Assembly (NCBI RefSeq): GCF_029392075.1
Contig: NZ_CP113929.1
Location: forward strand, 1,178,001-1,242,000
From: Bifidobacterium sp. ESL0704
GTDB lineage: Bacteria > Actinomycetota > Actinomycetes > Actinomycetales > Bifidobacteriaceae
Length of the DNA: 64,000 bases
Direction of reading: 5' to 3'
Below, one piece after another: positions 36,476-45,750 of the stretch. The notes under the pieces are model-generated. The model had not been told where the DNA came from. It worked only from the letters and a program-made list of their open reading frames with translations, and searched no databases. Each line of letters opens with the position of its first letter. Position 1 is the stretch's first letter. The translations under genes and the position numbers were made by a program.

Positions 36476-39400
36476 GTGAAAATATGGAAGAAAGCGGTGG
36501 CGTTGGCCATGGCCGCGCCGATGCTGCTGACGATGACCTCCACAGCGGACGCCGCGCAGATAGGTGACCCACAGGATACCCACGCCGCGCCGGTCGGCAA
36601 TGAGACCGGGGCCAATGGATATCTGTGGCTTCATTTCAAGGCCACCGATTATGAGAAAGTCAATTTTGGCTATAGCGCCGACGGGTACCACTGGAAGGCG
36701 TTGAACGACGGCAATGCCGTGATGGACAATCCGTCAGGAACCAAGGGGTTGCGCGACCCCCATCTTCTGAGACTCCACCAGCCCGATTCCCAAGGCAACA
36801 AGTATGTCATGATAGGCACCGACCTGCATGCTGAGGGCACGGCGCACGGAGGAAGCTGGGACCAGATTTCGGCCAGCAAGAATCTGGTAGTGGCCAAATC
36901 CAAGGATCTGGTCAAATGGACCACGCCGAAACTGGTTTCCACCGGACTGGAAGGGAAGGTCGGCAACGCATGGGCGCCTGAGGCCATTTGGGATGATGAG
37001 ACCAATGACTACCTCGTGTACTGGGCGAGTCGTGATTTGTCCACAGGAGGAGCGCACCCCACCACCAGTAACACCAGCCTGAAAATCTACAAGGCCCATA
37101 CCGCTGATTTCAATTCTTTCCGGAATCCAACCAAGTGGATCGACCAAAGCTCGATTGACAACGACAACATCATCGACACGACGATCGTGCGGGGCGATGA
37201 CGGGGATTATTACCGTTTCTCCACCTCTGACTGGTGGACTGTGGTGGATGTCTCGCCGACGCTTGAAGCAGCGAAATGGACTCGCTTGGTCGAGCGCGAC
37301 AATGCGATCAACGCTTCTGGCGTTTCCAAGGTCACCGGCGACCGGGTCGTCTCAACCACCCAGTCGGGATTGACCAATCACATTGAGGGGCTGACGGTCT
37401 ATCGGTTGCCCGATGGCACGTGGATGGCCATGGGCGATAGCGGCGGCTATCGAGGTTTCACCATACCCAAGCTCTCGTCGTTGAAGAAAGGCGTCGGTTT
37501 CGCCAACGCCAGCGGCGTCACTTTCGACCAACGTTTCCGCCACGGCACGGTCATGCCTTTGCGCGCTGACGAGGCGCAGGCGGTTCTCGCGGCGTTCGGT
37601 GGTGCCGATCAGGCTCCTGTGGCCGTTGATCCACCAGGGGCGAAACCCATCGCGAGTTATGATTTCGAGGACGCGTCGGCACCCGGCAAGGACACGTCCG
37701 GACACGGCAATGACCTGAGTCTGCATGGTGCCGCATACCGCCATCATGACGGCGAGCACGGCAATGTACTGCATTTGGAAAGCGTTGACGCGGAGGAGGG
37801 AGCCTATGCGCAGTTCCCGAAAGGTCTGTTCGATGGGCGCAACAAGCTCAGCGTCGCCATGGATGTCTATTCCCAAATCGACGCCAACCAGTTCACCTTC
37901 ACTTTCGGCAAGGACTCGACCGCATACTATTTCCTCAAGTACAACAGTTCCGGTGAGCTCGCCAGCCGTATCACCACCGACTCATGGGGCCATGAGGCCC
38001 ACGCCGATTCGGTGGTCGGGGCGAACCGATGGCATCGGGTGACGGTCACCATCGACGGGACGGTCATGACGTTGTATTGCGATGGGGAACAAGTGGCCCA
38101 AAACAGGAACACCGGTGTGTCTGTCACCGATCTTGGCCGTGGCCTTCAAGCGTATCTGGGCAAGTCTTTCTATCAAGACGCCTATTTCAAAGGCTCGTTT
38201 GACAATGTCAAGGTGTGGAACCGCGTTTTGGCCCCCTCCGAGGTCGCGCATGACGTTTCTTCCGATCCCACCGATCTGAGAGTGGAGAAGACGGCTCCGA
38301 ACAACCAGGTGCTCGCGCAGAGGACCACCGCCGGAAACAACGGAGAACGGAACCTCAACCTGACGCTTGACTATTGGACTCCTGATGGCGGGACCAACGG
38401 CACCAAGACCGACATATCCAAGTTGTCATTGCGCTTCACCGCTCCCCAGGGGTCATCGCTCAGCATGGCCGATGGTTCGCCAGTGCCCTCGACCCAGGAT
38501 CTGGACAAGCCGTTCCGCGTGATGGTGCGCCGCGGTGATAGCAGGCAGATATACAATGTCACCGCACAGGTGCTGGTCACGCCGATTAGGGTGTCTGGGC
38601 AGCGTGCGCCGACCGGTGAGATTGGCCGTAAGTTCTTCGCCGATCCGCAGGTGGTGGCCTATGGCGGGAAATATTATATTTTCCCCACCACAGATGGCTC
38701 CGCAGGCTGGTCCGGCCATGAGATACACGCCTTTGAGTCTTCGGATATGGTCGATTGGACCGACAAAGGAGTGGTGGTCGATCTGGCCAAAGACCATGGT
38801 CTGATGCCTGATGGCCGTGCCGAGAAGGCTTGGGCTCCCGCATTCGCTGTGCGCCATGGCAGGTTCTATCTCTATTTCTCCGGCAATGGCATGGTCAATG
38901 TGGCCATTTCCGATCCGGCCGAGGGAGGCACCATCACCAGTGGGTATAAGATCCAGACGGTGAAGGTCGCCTCGAGCATCGATCCGGCGGTGTTCCAGGA
39001 TCCGGGCCAACCGGACAAATGGTATCTCACATGGGGGCAATCCCCTGGCATGTACGCTGAATTGAACGATGACATGAAAGGCGTCAAGCCGGGCACCACC
39101 GTCACGACGACGGCCACCAAGAACATTCGTGAGGGGTCGTATCTGACTGCGAGGAAGGATCCGTGCAAGCCCGGAAACTTCCTGTATTACTACAGCTATT
39201 CGATCGATGACACCAATGAACCGACCTATCGGGTCGCGTATGCGTATGTCTCGGCGCCCAACCTGTCTTCGGTCAAGGGTTCCGATTGGAAGTACGGCAA
39301 GGAGATTCTGTCCAAAGACGATTCCAAGGGAATTGTGGGGACGGCCCATCACTCCATGGTCAGAGTGCCGGGCACCGACGATTGGTATATCGTGTATCAC

Positions 39401-40147
39401 GCTTTTCTCACCGACGAGATGCGTCCTCGCGGTTATGACGCCGAGCACGGGGGCCAGCAGATTCGCACGGGGAACAAACGTGAGATCCGCATAGCCCGCA
39501 TGACCTACGACGCCGACGGGCAGATCGACGTCGTGCCGGTCACGTACGGGTCCGTGCCTCCGGAAACCACCCCCAAGGTGACGCTCTCCGACCCTGGACA
39601 CGGTGTCGCTTCGCAGGGCAGCACGCTGAAGGTCGGCTTCAACCGTGGTTGGAAGACATCGAAGGTGCAGTGGTATCGCCGTGACACGACCCGTTCGGCG
39701 GCGACAAGGATCGATGGTGCCACGTCCAGCGCCTATACGACCACCAAGGCCGATGTCGGGAAAACCGTCTTCGCCAAGGCCGTTGGTGAAAATACCTCCG
39801 GGGTGTTGTCGAACGCGCAGGCAGGTACGCCGGGAGCCAAGGCCTCCAAGACCGATGAATTATCCAGCGATTCCGTCGTGGTGTCGGAGCATGAGGCGCA
39901 AGCGCCTCCGGCTGAGGGAGGTCATGGACATGCTGGTGCTGTATCCCACGGGTCTGGCGTAAGCGATGTGCCGGCCAAGGATCCGGATAGCAGCCGTGGG
40001 GTTCTCGGCGCCACGGGCGCCACGGTCGCGCTCGTGCCGTTGGTGGTGCTGGCACTGTTGCTGTTGGGGACGTCGCTGAAGTGCGCGGCTGCGGTCAGGA
40101 GGAACTCGACAAGCTCGTCGAATCGGCAAGGAGATGGCAGAAGATAG
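36476..40147 (+). CDS. Surface enzyme with two GH43 domains
   Basis: A 1223-residue exported protein starting at GTG 36476 (ribosome site AAAGGAAG). Signal peptide MKIWKKAVALAMAAPML, first GH43 domain (about 35-350; Asp94 in GLRDPH, Asp234 in IIDTT, Glu304 in HIEGL), LamG domain (about 391-587), an Ig-like linker, second GH43 domain (about 715-1020; Asp723 in FADPQ, Asp836 in SIDPAV, Glu886 in REGSY), an Ig-like unit, and L1177GATG1181 with a membrane helix. Both triads look complete, so two activities are likely. The plan resembles, from memory, the tandem GH43_22-GH43_34 arabinofuranosidases of B. longum. The helix is followed by an unusually long hydrophilic end rich in Ser and Arg. Confidence 0.87.
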   Translation: MKIWKKAVALAMAAPMLLTMTSTADAAQIGDPQDTHAAPVGNETGANGYLWLHFKATDYEKVNFGYSADGYHWKALNDGNAVMDNPSGTKGLRDPHLLRLHQPDSQGNKYVMIGTDLHAEGTAHGGSWDQISASKNLVVAKSKDLVKWTTPKLVSTGLEGKVGNAWAPEAIWDDETNDYLVYWASRDLSTGGAHPTTSNTSLKIYKAHTADFNSFRNPTKWIDQSSIDNDNIIDTTIVRGDDGDYYRFSTSDWWTVVDVSPTLEAAKWTRLVERDNAINASGVSKVTGDRVVSTTQSGLTNHIEGLTVYRLPDGTWMAMGDSGGYRGFTIPKLSSLKKGVGFANASGVTFDQRFRHGTVMPLRADEAQAVLAAFGGADQAPVAVDPPGAKPIASYDFEDASAPGKDTSGHGNDLSLHGAAYRHHDGEHGNVLHLESVDAEEGAYAQFPKGLFDGRNKLSVAMDVYSQIDANQFTFTFGKDSTAYYFLKYNSSGELASRITTDSWGHEAHADSVVGANRWHRVTVTIDGTVMTLYCDGEQVAQNRNTGVSVTDLGRGLQAYLGKSFYQDAYFKGSFDNVKVWNRVLAPSEVAHDVSSDPTDLRVEKTAPNNQVLAQRTTAGNNGERNLNLTLDYWTPDGGTNGTKTDISKLSLRFTAPQGSSLSMADGSPVPSTQDLDKPFRVMVRRGDSRQIYNVTAQVLVTPIRVSGQRAPTGEIGRKFFADPQVVAYGGKYYIFPTTDGSAGWSGHEIHAFESSDMVDWTDKGVVVDLAKDHGLMPDGRAEKAWAPAFAVRHGRFYLYFSGNGMVNVAISDPAEGGTITSGYKIQTVKVASSIDPAVFQDPGQPDKWYLTWGQSPGMYAELNDDMKGVKPGTTVTTTATKNIREGSYLTARKDPCKPGNFLYYYSYSIDDTNEPTYRVAYAYVSAPNLSSVKGSDWKYGKEILSKDDSKGIVGTAHHSMVRVPGTDDWYIVYHAFLTDEMRPRGYDAEHGGQQIRTGNKREIRIARMTYDADGQIDVVPVTYGSVPPETTPKVTLSDPGHGVASQGSTLKVGFNRGWKTSKVQWYRRDTTRSAATRIDGATSSAYTTTKADVGKTVFAKAVGENTSGVLSNAQAGTPGAKASKTDELSSDSVVVSEHEAQAPPAEGGHGHAGAVSHGSGVSDVPAKDPDSSRGVLGATGATVALVPLVVLALLLLGTSLKCAAAVRRNSTSSSNRQGDGRR

Positions 40148-40164
40148 CGGGATGGTGCTGATGC

Positions 40165-40216
40165 CCATGGCCGTTGGGCGTGGCGACGCGGTTGGTGGTC
40201 GCGCCCACGCCGTGGG
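40165..40216 (+). repeat. GC-rich imperfect dyad before the fourth glycosidase gene
   Basis: CCCATGG near 40165 can pair with CCGTGGG at 40210-40216, and internal GGGCGTGGCGAC with GTCGCGCCC. The stem has bulges, so its stability is uncertain. It lies in the 152-base gap between genes. Confidence 0.35.
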
Positions 40217-40299
40217 ACTTGATTCGTGAGGTTGCGTTGCGGCATGCGCGGGTTGCACGATGCCTAATGGACGTGCCTCATCGGGGAGGAAGAGACATC

Positions 40300-43200
40300 A
40301 TGGGTATAAAGAAGCGAATAGTGGCGTTGGCCGCGGCGGTACCGTTGGCCATCATGTTGTTGCCAGGCGGGTCCGCCATGGCGGAGCCGAATGCATCTCA
40401 TATCGAAGAGGTGACGAACGCCGCCAATGAGGTGCTGGACCTTGGATTCGATGGCGCGCTGCATGACGCGAGCCCGGCGGGAAACACCGTCAGGACGCAC
40501 AACGGCAACATCGGCTATGCCAAAGGGGTCAGCGGTCAGGCTCTTCGGCTCGCTTCGGGATCGTTGGACCTTGGCGTGAGCCGGAAGCTGCAGCCAAAGA
40601 GCTTCAGCCTTTCGCTCTGGTGGAACCCGAGCGAGGTGATGACCGGTGAACAGATACTCATGTGGTGCAAGGGCGTCTACAACGGCGAGGGCTGGTACCT
40701 CAGCTCGAATTCCGACGACAAGCCGTTGGTGCTGTCGATAGGCACAGGCGCGCCACAACCCCTGGAATTCAATATGACGGGGGACAGGGCGAAGATCTTC
40801 CCGGCGCATCAGTGGACGCATGTGATGGTCACCTTCAACGCGGCGAGCAAAACCGCGAGGTTTTATATCAACGGCGAGGGAAGGCAATATTCACAGGGCA
40901 ACACCGAACAGCCCGGAACGGTCAATCCTGACGATAGCGTCAAATACATCGGCTGGAACGGGGCCCATCATTCAGGTGGACAACTTGATGGTTCGCTCGA
41001 CGAGTTCAAGATGTGGAATGTGGCCGCCACAAGCGCCGACGTCGAGCGTGAGGTGAAGGTCGGCGACCCACGATTCGATCCAAGGGCTTTGGCCCAGAAA
41101 GCGCTTGACGATGTGGATATCCCCTCAAAGGCATTGGTGAACATTCCGTTTGTCGCGGATTCGACAAACGGTTCGTCGCTGACCTACTCATCGGACAATC
41201 GCTCCGTGATCTCCGATACCGGGGTCGTGACTCGTCCGCCCATCGGTGCCGGTGACGCCAAAGCGAAGCTCACCGTGACTTCGAGCTATGGCTCGGCGTC
41301 GGTGAGCAAGCAGGTCGATGTCACGGTGCCAGCCATGAGCGAGGACCAAGACGGTTCCGGATTGCTCGATGAGTCGGGTATGACGGATGTGCAGGTTGAC
41401 GATGCCTACTTGAAGAACGCCAGTGAAAAAGAGATCCGATACCTGCTGAGTTTCGACACGGATAGGTTGCTTGTCGAATTCCGCGCCCATGCTGGACTCG
41501 ATACCAAGGGCGTGAAGAACTATGGCGGTTGGGAAAGCGGTTATAGCAGCGCCGACAATCCGGACGGAGCCACCAACCCCACCCGGTTCACCGGTCATTT
41601 TGTCGGTCATTATCTGACCGCGGTCTCACAGGCCGAGCGTTCCACCTTTGCCACTTCGACGCAGAAAGCCCAGCTGTCCGCCAAGCTCAAGGCCGTGGTC
41701 GACGGTATCAACGAGGCCCAGCGCGCATATGCGGCGAAGGATTCCGGGAACGCCGGATTCTTCCCCGCTTTCAACGTCGACGCCGTTCCCAACGGGCGTG
41801 ATGGGCTTCTGGTTCCCTTCTATGACTTGCACAAGGTCGAGCAGGGCATGGTTTCCGCCTACGACTATTCAAACGACGAAGCCGTACGGCAGACCGCCAA
41901 GAGCAGCGCGGTGGCCTTCGCCAAATGGGTCCTCAAATGGCATCAGTCCCATCCGTCAACCAGCATGCTTGCCACGGAGTACGGCGGCATGAACGATGCC
42001 CTTTACCAGACCGCGGCGATAGCGGACACATCGGACAAGCAGATGGTGCTCCAGGCCGCGCATCTTTTCGACGAGACCAGCCTGTTCGCCAATCTCGCCC
42101 AAGGCAGGGATGTGCTCAATGGATTACACGCCAACACCACCATCCCCAAACTCGTCGGCGCGATGCAACGTTACGTCACCTATACCTCGGATTCGGAGCT
42201 TTATCATTCCCTCTCGGCGCAGGACCAGGTCGAGCTCAAGAGCCTGTACCTCGCCGCGGCCCGAAATTTCTGGACCATCGTCACGCGCGACCACAGTTAC
42301 GCCAATGGAGGCAATTCATGGTCCGAACATTTCCATGAGGCGGGGCAGCTATGGAAGGACGCCACGCAAAATGGCGATGACAAAGGCGGGTACCGCGATT
42401 CCTCGACGGTGGAGACATGCAACGAATACAACATGCTCAAGCTCTCCCGCCTGCTCTTCCAAGTGGATCATGACGCAAAATACTGCGAGTACTACGAGCA
42501 CACGTTCATCAACGCGATTCTGGCCTCACAAAATCCCGAAAACGGAATGACCACTTATTTTCAGCCCATGAAAGCCGGGTACCCCAAGGTGTTCGGCATC
42601 GACGGCACAGGGCTTTATGGCAGTGAGATCGGTGAGTTCTGGTGTTGCCAGGGATCGGGCATCGAGAATTTCTCGAAGCTTAACGATTCGATATATTTCA
42701 CTGGCGACAGGGACGTCTACGTGAATATGTTCCGTTCCTCGGTATTCAACGACAAACGGCATCATCTCAAAATCACCCAGATAGCGGATGTGCCGAAGCG
42801 CTCGGACGTGAATTTCGAAGTTGCCGGTTCGGGGACGGCGAAACTCAAGCTCCGAGTACCCGTTTGGAGCAACGGGGCGTCGTTGAGCGTCGATGGCTCC
42901 GCCAAGTCCGTCGACGACAAGGATGAGGCCGGGTGGCTCACGGTGCCGATAAAGAACGGTACGAAGATCACCTATACGCTTCCCGCCAAGCTTGCCAGCG
43001 TCGCGGCTCCGGACAATCCCGATTGGGTCGCGTTCCAATACGGTCCGGTCCTCTTGGCCGGTTCACTCGCCAAGACGGACCCGAAGACAAACTACTCATA
43101 CGGTGGAGTGAAGGTTCGTGTGTCCAATTTCGATGCCGACGCCAACGCCAAGGCGGCGATCGTGCCCAGTGGGGGACAGTCCGTCACCACATGGCTCAAG

Positions 43201-45702
43201 GGCGTCGAAGCCGATGCGACCAGCGGCAATCTGATTCGTGAGGACAGGCCCGGCGACGGCCAGGCCCTCACCTTCCGGTTCGCCAACGTCGACGGGGCGA
43301 CGGCGGACGTAAGACTGCATCCGTATTATTCCACTTACCAGAGTTCCTACGCGCTGTACTGGGATTTGGCAGAGGTGGATTCAGAGGCATACCAGCGCAA
43401 CATCGTCAAACAGAAAAGCGATGAGGCGCTCGCCGGGCTCAAGATCGATTCGGTGGATGCCTTCGACAACGAGTTTCAGCAGGAACTGGCGCACCATGCG
43501 GCCAAGTCAGCGGACTCGAACGCGGGCACATACGCCGGCCGGCAATACCGCGACGCCCAGGCCGGTGGCTGGTTCAGCTACGATCTGAAAGTGAGGGATG
43601 GCGGGCCGAACTATTTGGCGACGCTCTACAACATCGCCGACAAGGGACGCTCATTCGATCTCAGCGTCGATCCAACCCCATCGGCGGACCCGACGCAGGG
43701 TACGATATCCGCCAATGCCAGGGTAACCGCGGTCACCATAGGAGCCGGAGAGACGGCCTCGCACGCCGATGATTCGGGTTTCTACTGGAATGTTGCGAAA
43801 ATTCCTGACGACATCCTCTCCAAAGCCACCGGCGGCAAAGTGAGGGTGATCTTCAAATCGAGCGGAGGGCTTGTCGGCGGGATCTACGGGGTCCGCACAC
43901 AGCGTGCGGCGGCATACGCCTCGAACGCAAGCCTACGCGGTCTCTCGTTCGGGTCCGGTGTGCTGGCTCCGGCGTTCTCGGCGCAAAGATCTTCCTATAC
44001 TCTCACCGTTGCGAAGAGCTGCGACAGGGTTTCCGCGACTATCGGCGTCGGGGATCCGGGAGCCTATGCAAGCGTCAACGGTGTGGTCATCGACGATAGG
44101 AAGCCCCGCGACATCACGCTGGACGGCGACGTGACCATGTTGGAGATAGCTTCATACGCACAGGATCATCAGACGGTGCGTTATTACTCCATCACCATAG
44201 CCAAGCAAGGCTCCACGCCATCTGTTTCGAACTCCGGACCTAAGTTGCTCTACGACTTCGATGGCATGTCGGATTTCTCCGATGGACAAAGAATCGCGAA
44301 CCGTGGCAGTGGACATTCGGCGTTTGACGGCGTCATCGCCGGCGATGGTGTTTCGTCGACGGGTCACCAAGGCAATGGCGAGGCGATGACACTGCCTGGA
44401 GGAGCCAGCGCTTCCCCTGCTCCGTATGTCAAAATTCCTGCCGGTCTGGTCGGGCCAGGCCAGAAGGATATGACGGTCAGCGCCGAATACGCATGGAACG
44501 GACAAAGCAATTGCGTCTATCCATGGGCCCTGGGCAAGAATTCGCGGGACTATTTGGTCAACATCGTCAATTGCGGCGCGAACACCAGGGTCGAGGCGTC
44601 GAAAGCCGGTGCCCAGACTCAACTGACGGATCAGACCCCTGCGGCTGACCGGTGGGTGCAGGTCTCCGTGGTCGTCAAAGGCGGCCAATACATCGCCTAC
44701 TACCGTGACGGACGATTGGTTCGGCGAACTTCCACCGCGCTTGGCGCCGCGGACTTCATGGGAACGGAAGCGTTCTCGGGATATCTCGGAAAATCGTTCT
44801 ACAATGATCCCTATTTCGGAGGAAAGATCGACAATTTCAAAGTTTGGGACCGGGCGTTGACCAGCACTGAGTTGTTCAATCCGGATGTTGACGGTTCTGC
44901 CATCTCCAAGCCTTCCTCCGATGCCACCTTGAAGTCGCTGTCGGTGGCGGGCAGAGAAGTCGATCTGCAGGAGGCCGCCGGCCCACAGGGTTCCGTTCTG
45001 CAGGTCGATGATCCCGATTCCGTGCGGGTCGAGGATGTCAGCGCATCCGTTCATGACGACAAGGCCAGAGCCGAAGTCTCCATCGCCTCGGGTGTCGTGC
45101 AGGTGAAAGTGGTGGCCGAGGACGGCACGACGACGAAAATCTATAAGGTCAGGCTTGTCAGAGCTGCCGTCGACCATCCGTTGCCGATTCCTTCCCCGGT
45201 ACTTGGAGCGCCTGCCGAGGCGGAGCTTACGGAAGCCAATCATCAATCCGGATTGATTGATGAAGACATGGTCTCGCCAGGTTCGCTGTTGCGGATTTTC
45301 TGCGGGAAATCGAATGCCGGTCGCCGCGTCAGGGTCTATTTATTCTCGTCGCCGCAGTTGCTTGGTTCGCTTACGCTTGATGCCCAGGGAGAGGCGTTGG
45401 TGCGATTGCCTGCCGACGTGCCCGAAGGCACCCATCGCGTGGCCGTGGTGTTCTCTGACGGGATTGCCTCTAAAACCATTCTGGCGTGGGATTGGCTGGA
45501 CGTCGCTGGGGCGAGTGGGGCCACTCACGCCGACTCCCATGACGAATCGCGCAATCCCGCCGCCGGACGGCGATCGCCTGTCGCTTTGTCGACCACCGGG
45601 ACCGATGCGGTGTCGGCCGTTGTCCTGACCGTTCTGCTGGCCCTTTGCGCGACGGCAATATGGTTCCTACAAGGAAGGGAGCGCCGAAGATTTCTACACT
45701 GA
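40300..45702 (+). CDS. Giant surface beta-L-arabinofuranosidase (GH127/GH146 type)
   Basis: An 1800-residue exported enzyme: signal peptide, LamG domain (about 45-235), Ig-like unit, an (alpha/alpha)6-barrel catalytic domain of the GH127/GH146 (DUF1680) group (about 364-1020), a cadherin-like beta-sandwich (about 1209-1310), a second LamG domain (about 1316-1527), and L1763STTG1767 with a helix and RERRRFLH. The metal-thiolate site of this group is intact: Glu705 and Cys707 (ETCN) with Cys782-Cys783 (FWCCQG), spaced as in HypBA1 (E338, C340, C417, C418), one Cys being the nucleophile. GGNSWSEHF supplies a candidate acid/base Glu676. It should release beta-L-arabinofuranose from arabinan side chains or hydroxyproline-rich glycoproteins. 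ATG 40300 follows GGGGAGGAAG. Confidence 0.88.
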   Translation: MGIKKRIVALAAAVPLAIMLLPGGSAMAEPNASHIEEVTNAANEVLDLGFDGALHDASPAGNTVRTHNGNIGYAKGVSGQALRLASGSLDLGVSRKLQPKSFSLSLWWNPSEVMTGEQILMWCKGVYNGEGWYLSSNSDDKPLVLSIGTGAPQPLEFNMTGDRAKIFPAHQWTHVMVTFNAASKTARFYINGEGRQYSQGNTEQPGTVNPDDSVKYIGWNGAHHSGGQLDGSLDEFKMWNVAATSADVEREVKVGDPRFDPRALAQKALDDVDIPSKALVNIPFVADSTNGSSLTYSSDNRSVISDTGVVTRPPIGAGDAKAKLTVTSSYGSASVSKQVDVTVPAMSEDQDGSGLLDESGMTDVQVDDAYLKNASEKEIRYLLSFDTDRLLVEFRAHAGLDTKGVKNYGGWESGYSSADNPDGATNPTRFTGHFVGHYLTAVSQAERSTFATSTQKAQLSAKLKAVVDGINEAQRAYAAKDSGNAGFFPAFNVDAVPNGRDGLLVPFYDLHKVEQGMVSAYDYSNDEAVRQTAKSSAVAFAKWVLKWHQSHPSTSMLATEYGGMNDALYQTAAIADTSDKQMVLQAAHLFDETSLFANLAQGRDVLNGLHANTTIPKLVGAMQRYVTYTSDSELYHSLSAQDQVELKSLYLAAARNFWTIVTRDHSYANGGNSWSEHFHEAGQLWKDATQNGDDKGGYRDSSTVETCNEYNMLKLSRLLFQVDHDAKYCEYYEHTFINAILASQNPENGMTTYFQPMKAGYPKVFGIDGTGLYGSEIGEFWCCQGSGIENFSKLNDSIYFTGDRDVYVNMFRSSVFNDKRHHLKITQIADVPKRSDVNFEVAGSGTAKLKLRVPVWSNGASLSVDGSAKSVDDKDEAGWLTVPIKNGTKITYTLPAKLASVAAPDNPDWVAFQYGPVLLAGSLAKTDPKTNYSYGGVKVRVSNFDADANAKAAIVPSGGQSVTTWLKGVEADATSGNLIREDRPGDGQALTFRFANVDGATADVRLHPYYSTYQSSYALYWDLAEVDSEAYQRNIVKQKSDEALAGLKIDSVDAFDNEFQQELAHHAAKSADSNAGTYAGRQYRDAQAGGWFSYDLKVRDGGPNYLATLYNIADKGRSFDLSVDPTPSADPTQGTISANARVTAVTIGAGETASHADDSGFYWNVAKIPDDILSKATGGKVRVIFKSSGGLVGGIYGVRTQRAAAYASNASLRGLSFGSGVLAPAFSAQRSSYTLTVAKSCDRVSATIGVGDPGAYASVNGVVIDDRKPRDITLDGDVTMLEIASYAQDHQTVRYYSITIAKQGSTPSVSNSGPKLLYDFDGMSDFSDGQRIANRGSGHSAFDGVIAGDGVSSTGHQGNGEAMTLPGGASASPAPYVKIPAGLVGPGQKDMTVSAEYAWNGQSNCVYPWALGKNSRDYLVNIVNCGANTRVEASKAGAQTQLTDQTPAADRWVQVSVVVKGGQYIAYYRDGRLVRRTSTALGAADFMGTEAFSGYLGKSFYNDPYFGGKIDNFKVWDRALTSTELFNPDVDGSAISKPSSDATLKSLSVAGREVDLQEAAGPQGSVLQVDDPDSVRVEDVSASVHDDKARAEVSIASGVVQVKVVAEDGTTTKIYKVRLVRAAVDHPLPIPSPVLGAPAEAELTEANHQSGLIDEDMVSPGSLLRIFCGKSNAGRRVRVYLFSSPQLLGSLTLDAQGEALVRLPADVPEGTHRVAVVFSDGIASKTILAWDWLDVAGASGATHADSHDESRNPAAGRRSPVALSTTGTDAVSAVVLTVLLALCATAIWFLQGRERRRFLH

Positions 45703-45729
45703 TAATTGAATAAATCGACATGAATGAAT

Positions 45730-45749
45730 ATCCACAAAGAAAGGTGGAT
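45730..45749 (+). promoter_or_regulatory. Small hairpin over the ribosome site of the fifth glycosidase gene
   Basis: ATCCAC (45730-45735) pairs with GTGGAT (45744-45749), which contains part of the AAGGTGG ribosome site, ending one base before the ATG. It could damp translation; the 6-bp stem may also be chance. Confidence 0.35.
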
Positions 45750-45750
45750 C

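Noticed and set aside
40204..40216. CCCACG-C-CGTGGG palindrome as an operator
   Set aside because: A single palindrome in a GC-rich gap without a second copy or a promoter beside it; it may simply be part of the larger dyad.
40174..40299. In-frame upstream extension of the giant GH127/GH146 gene
   Set aside because: The extra 42 residues look random, bury the signal peptide and lack a ribosome site; ATG 40300 has GGGGAGGAAG and a normal export signal.
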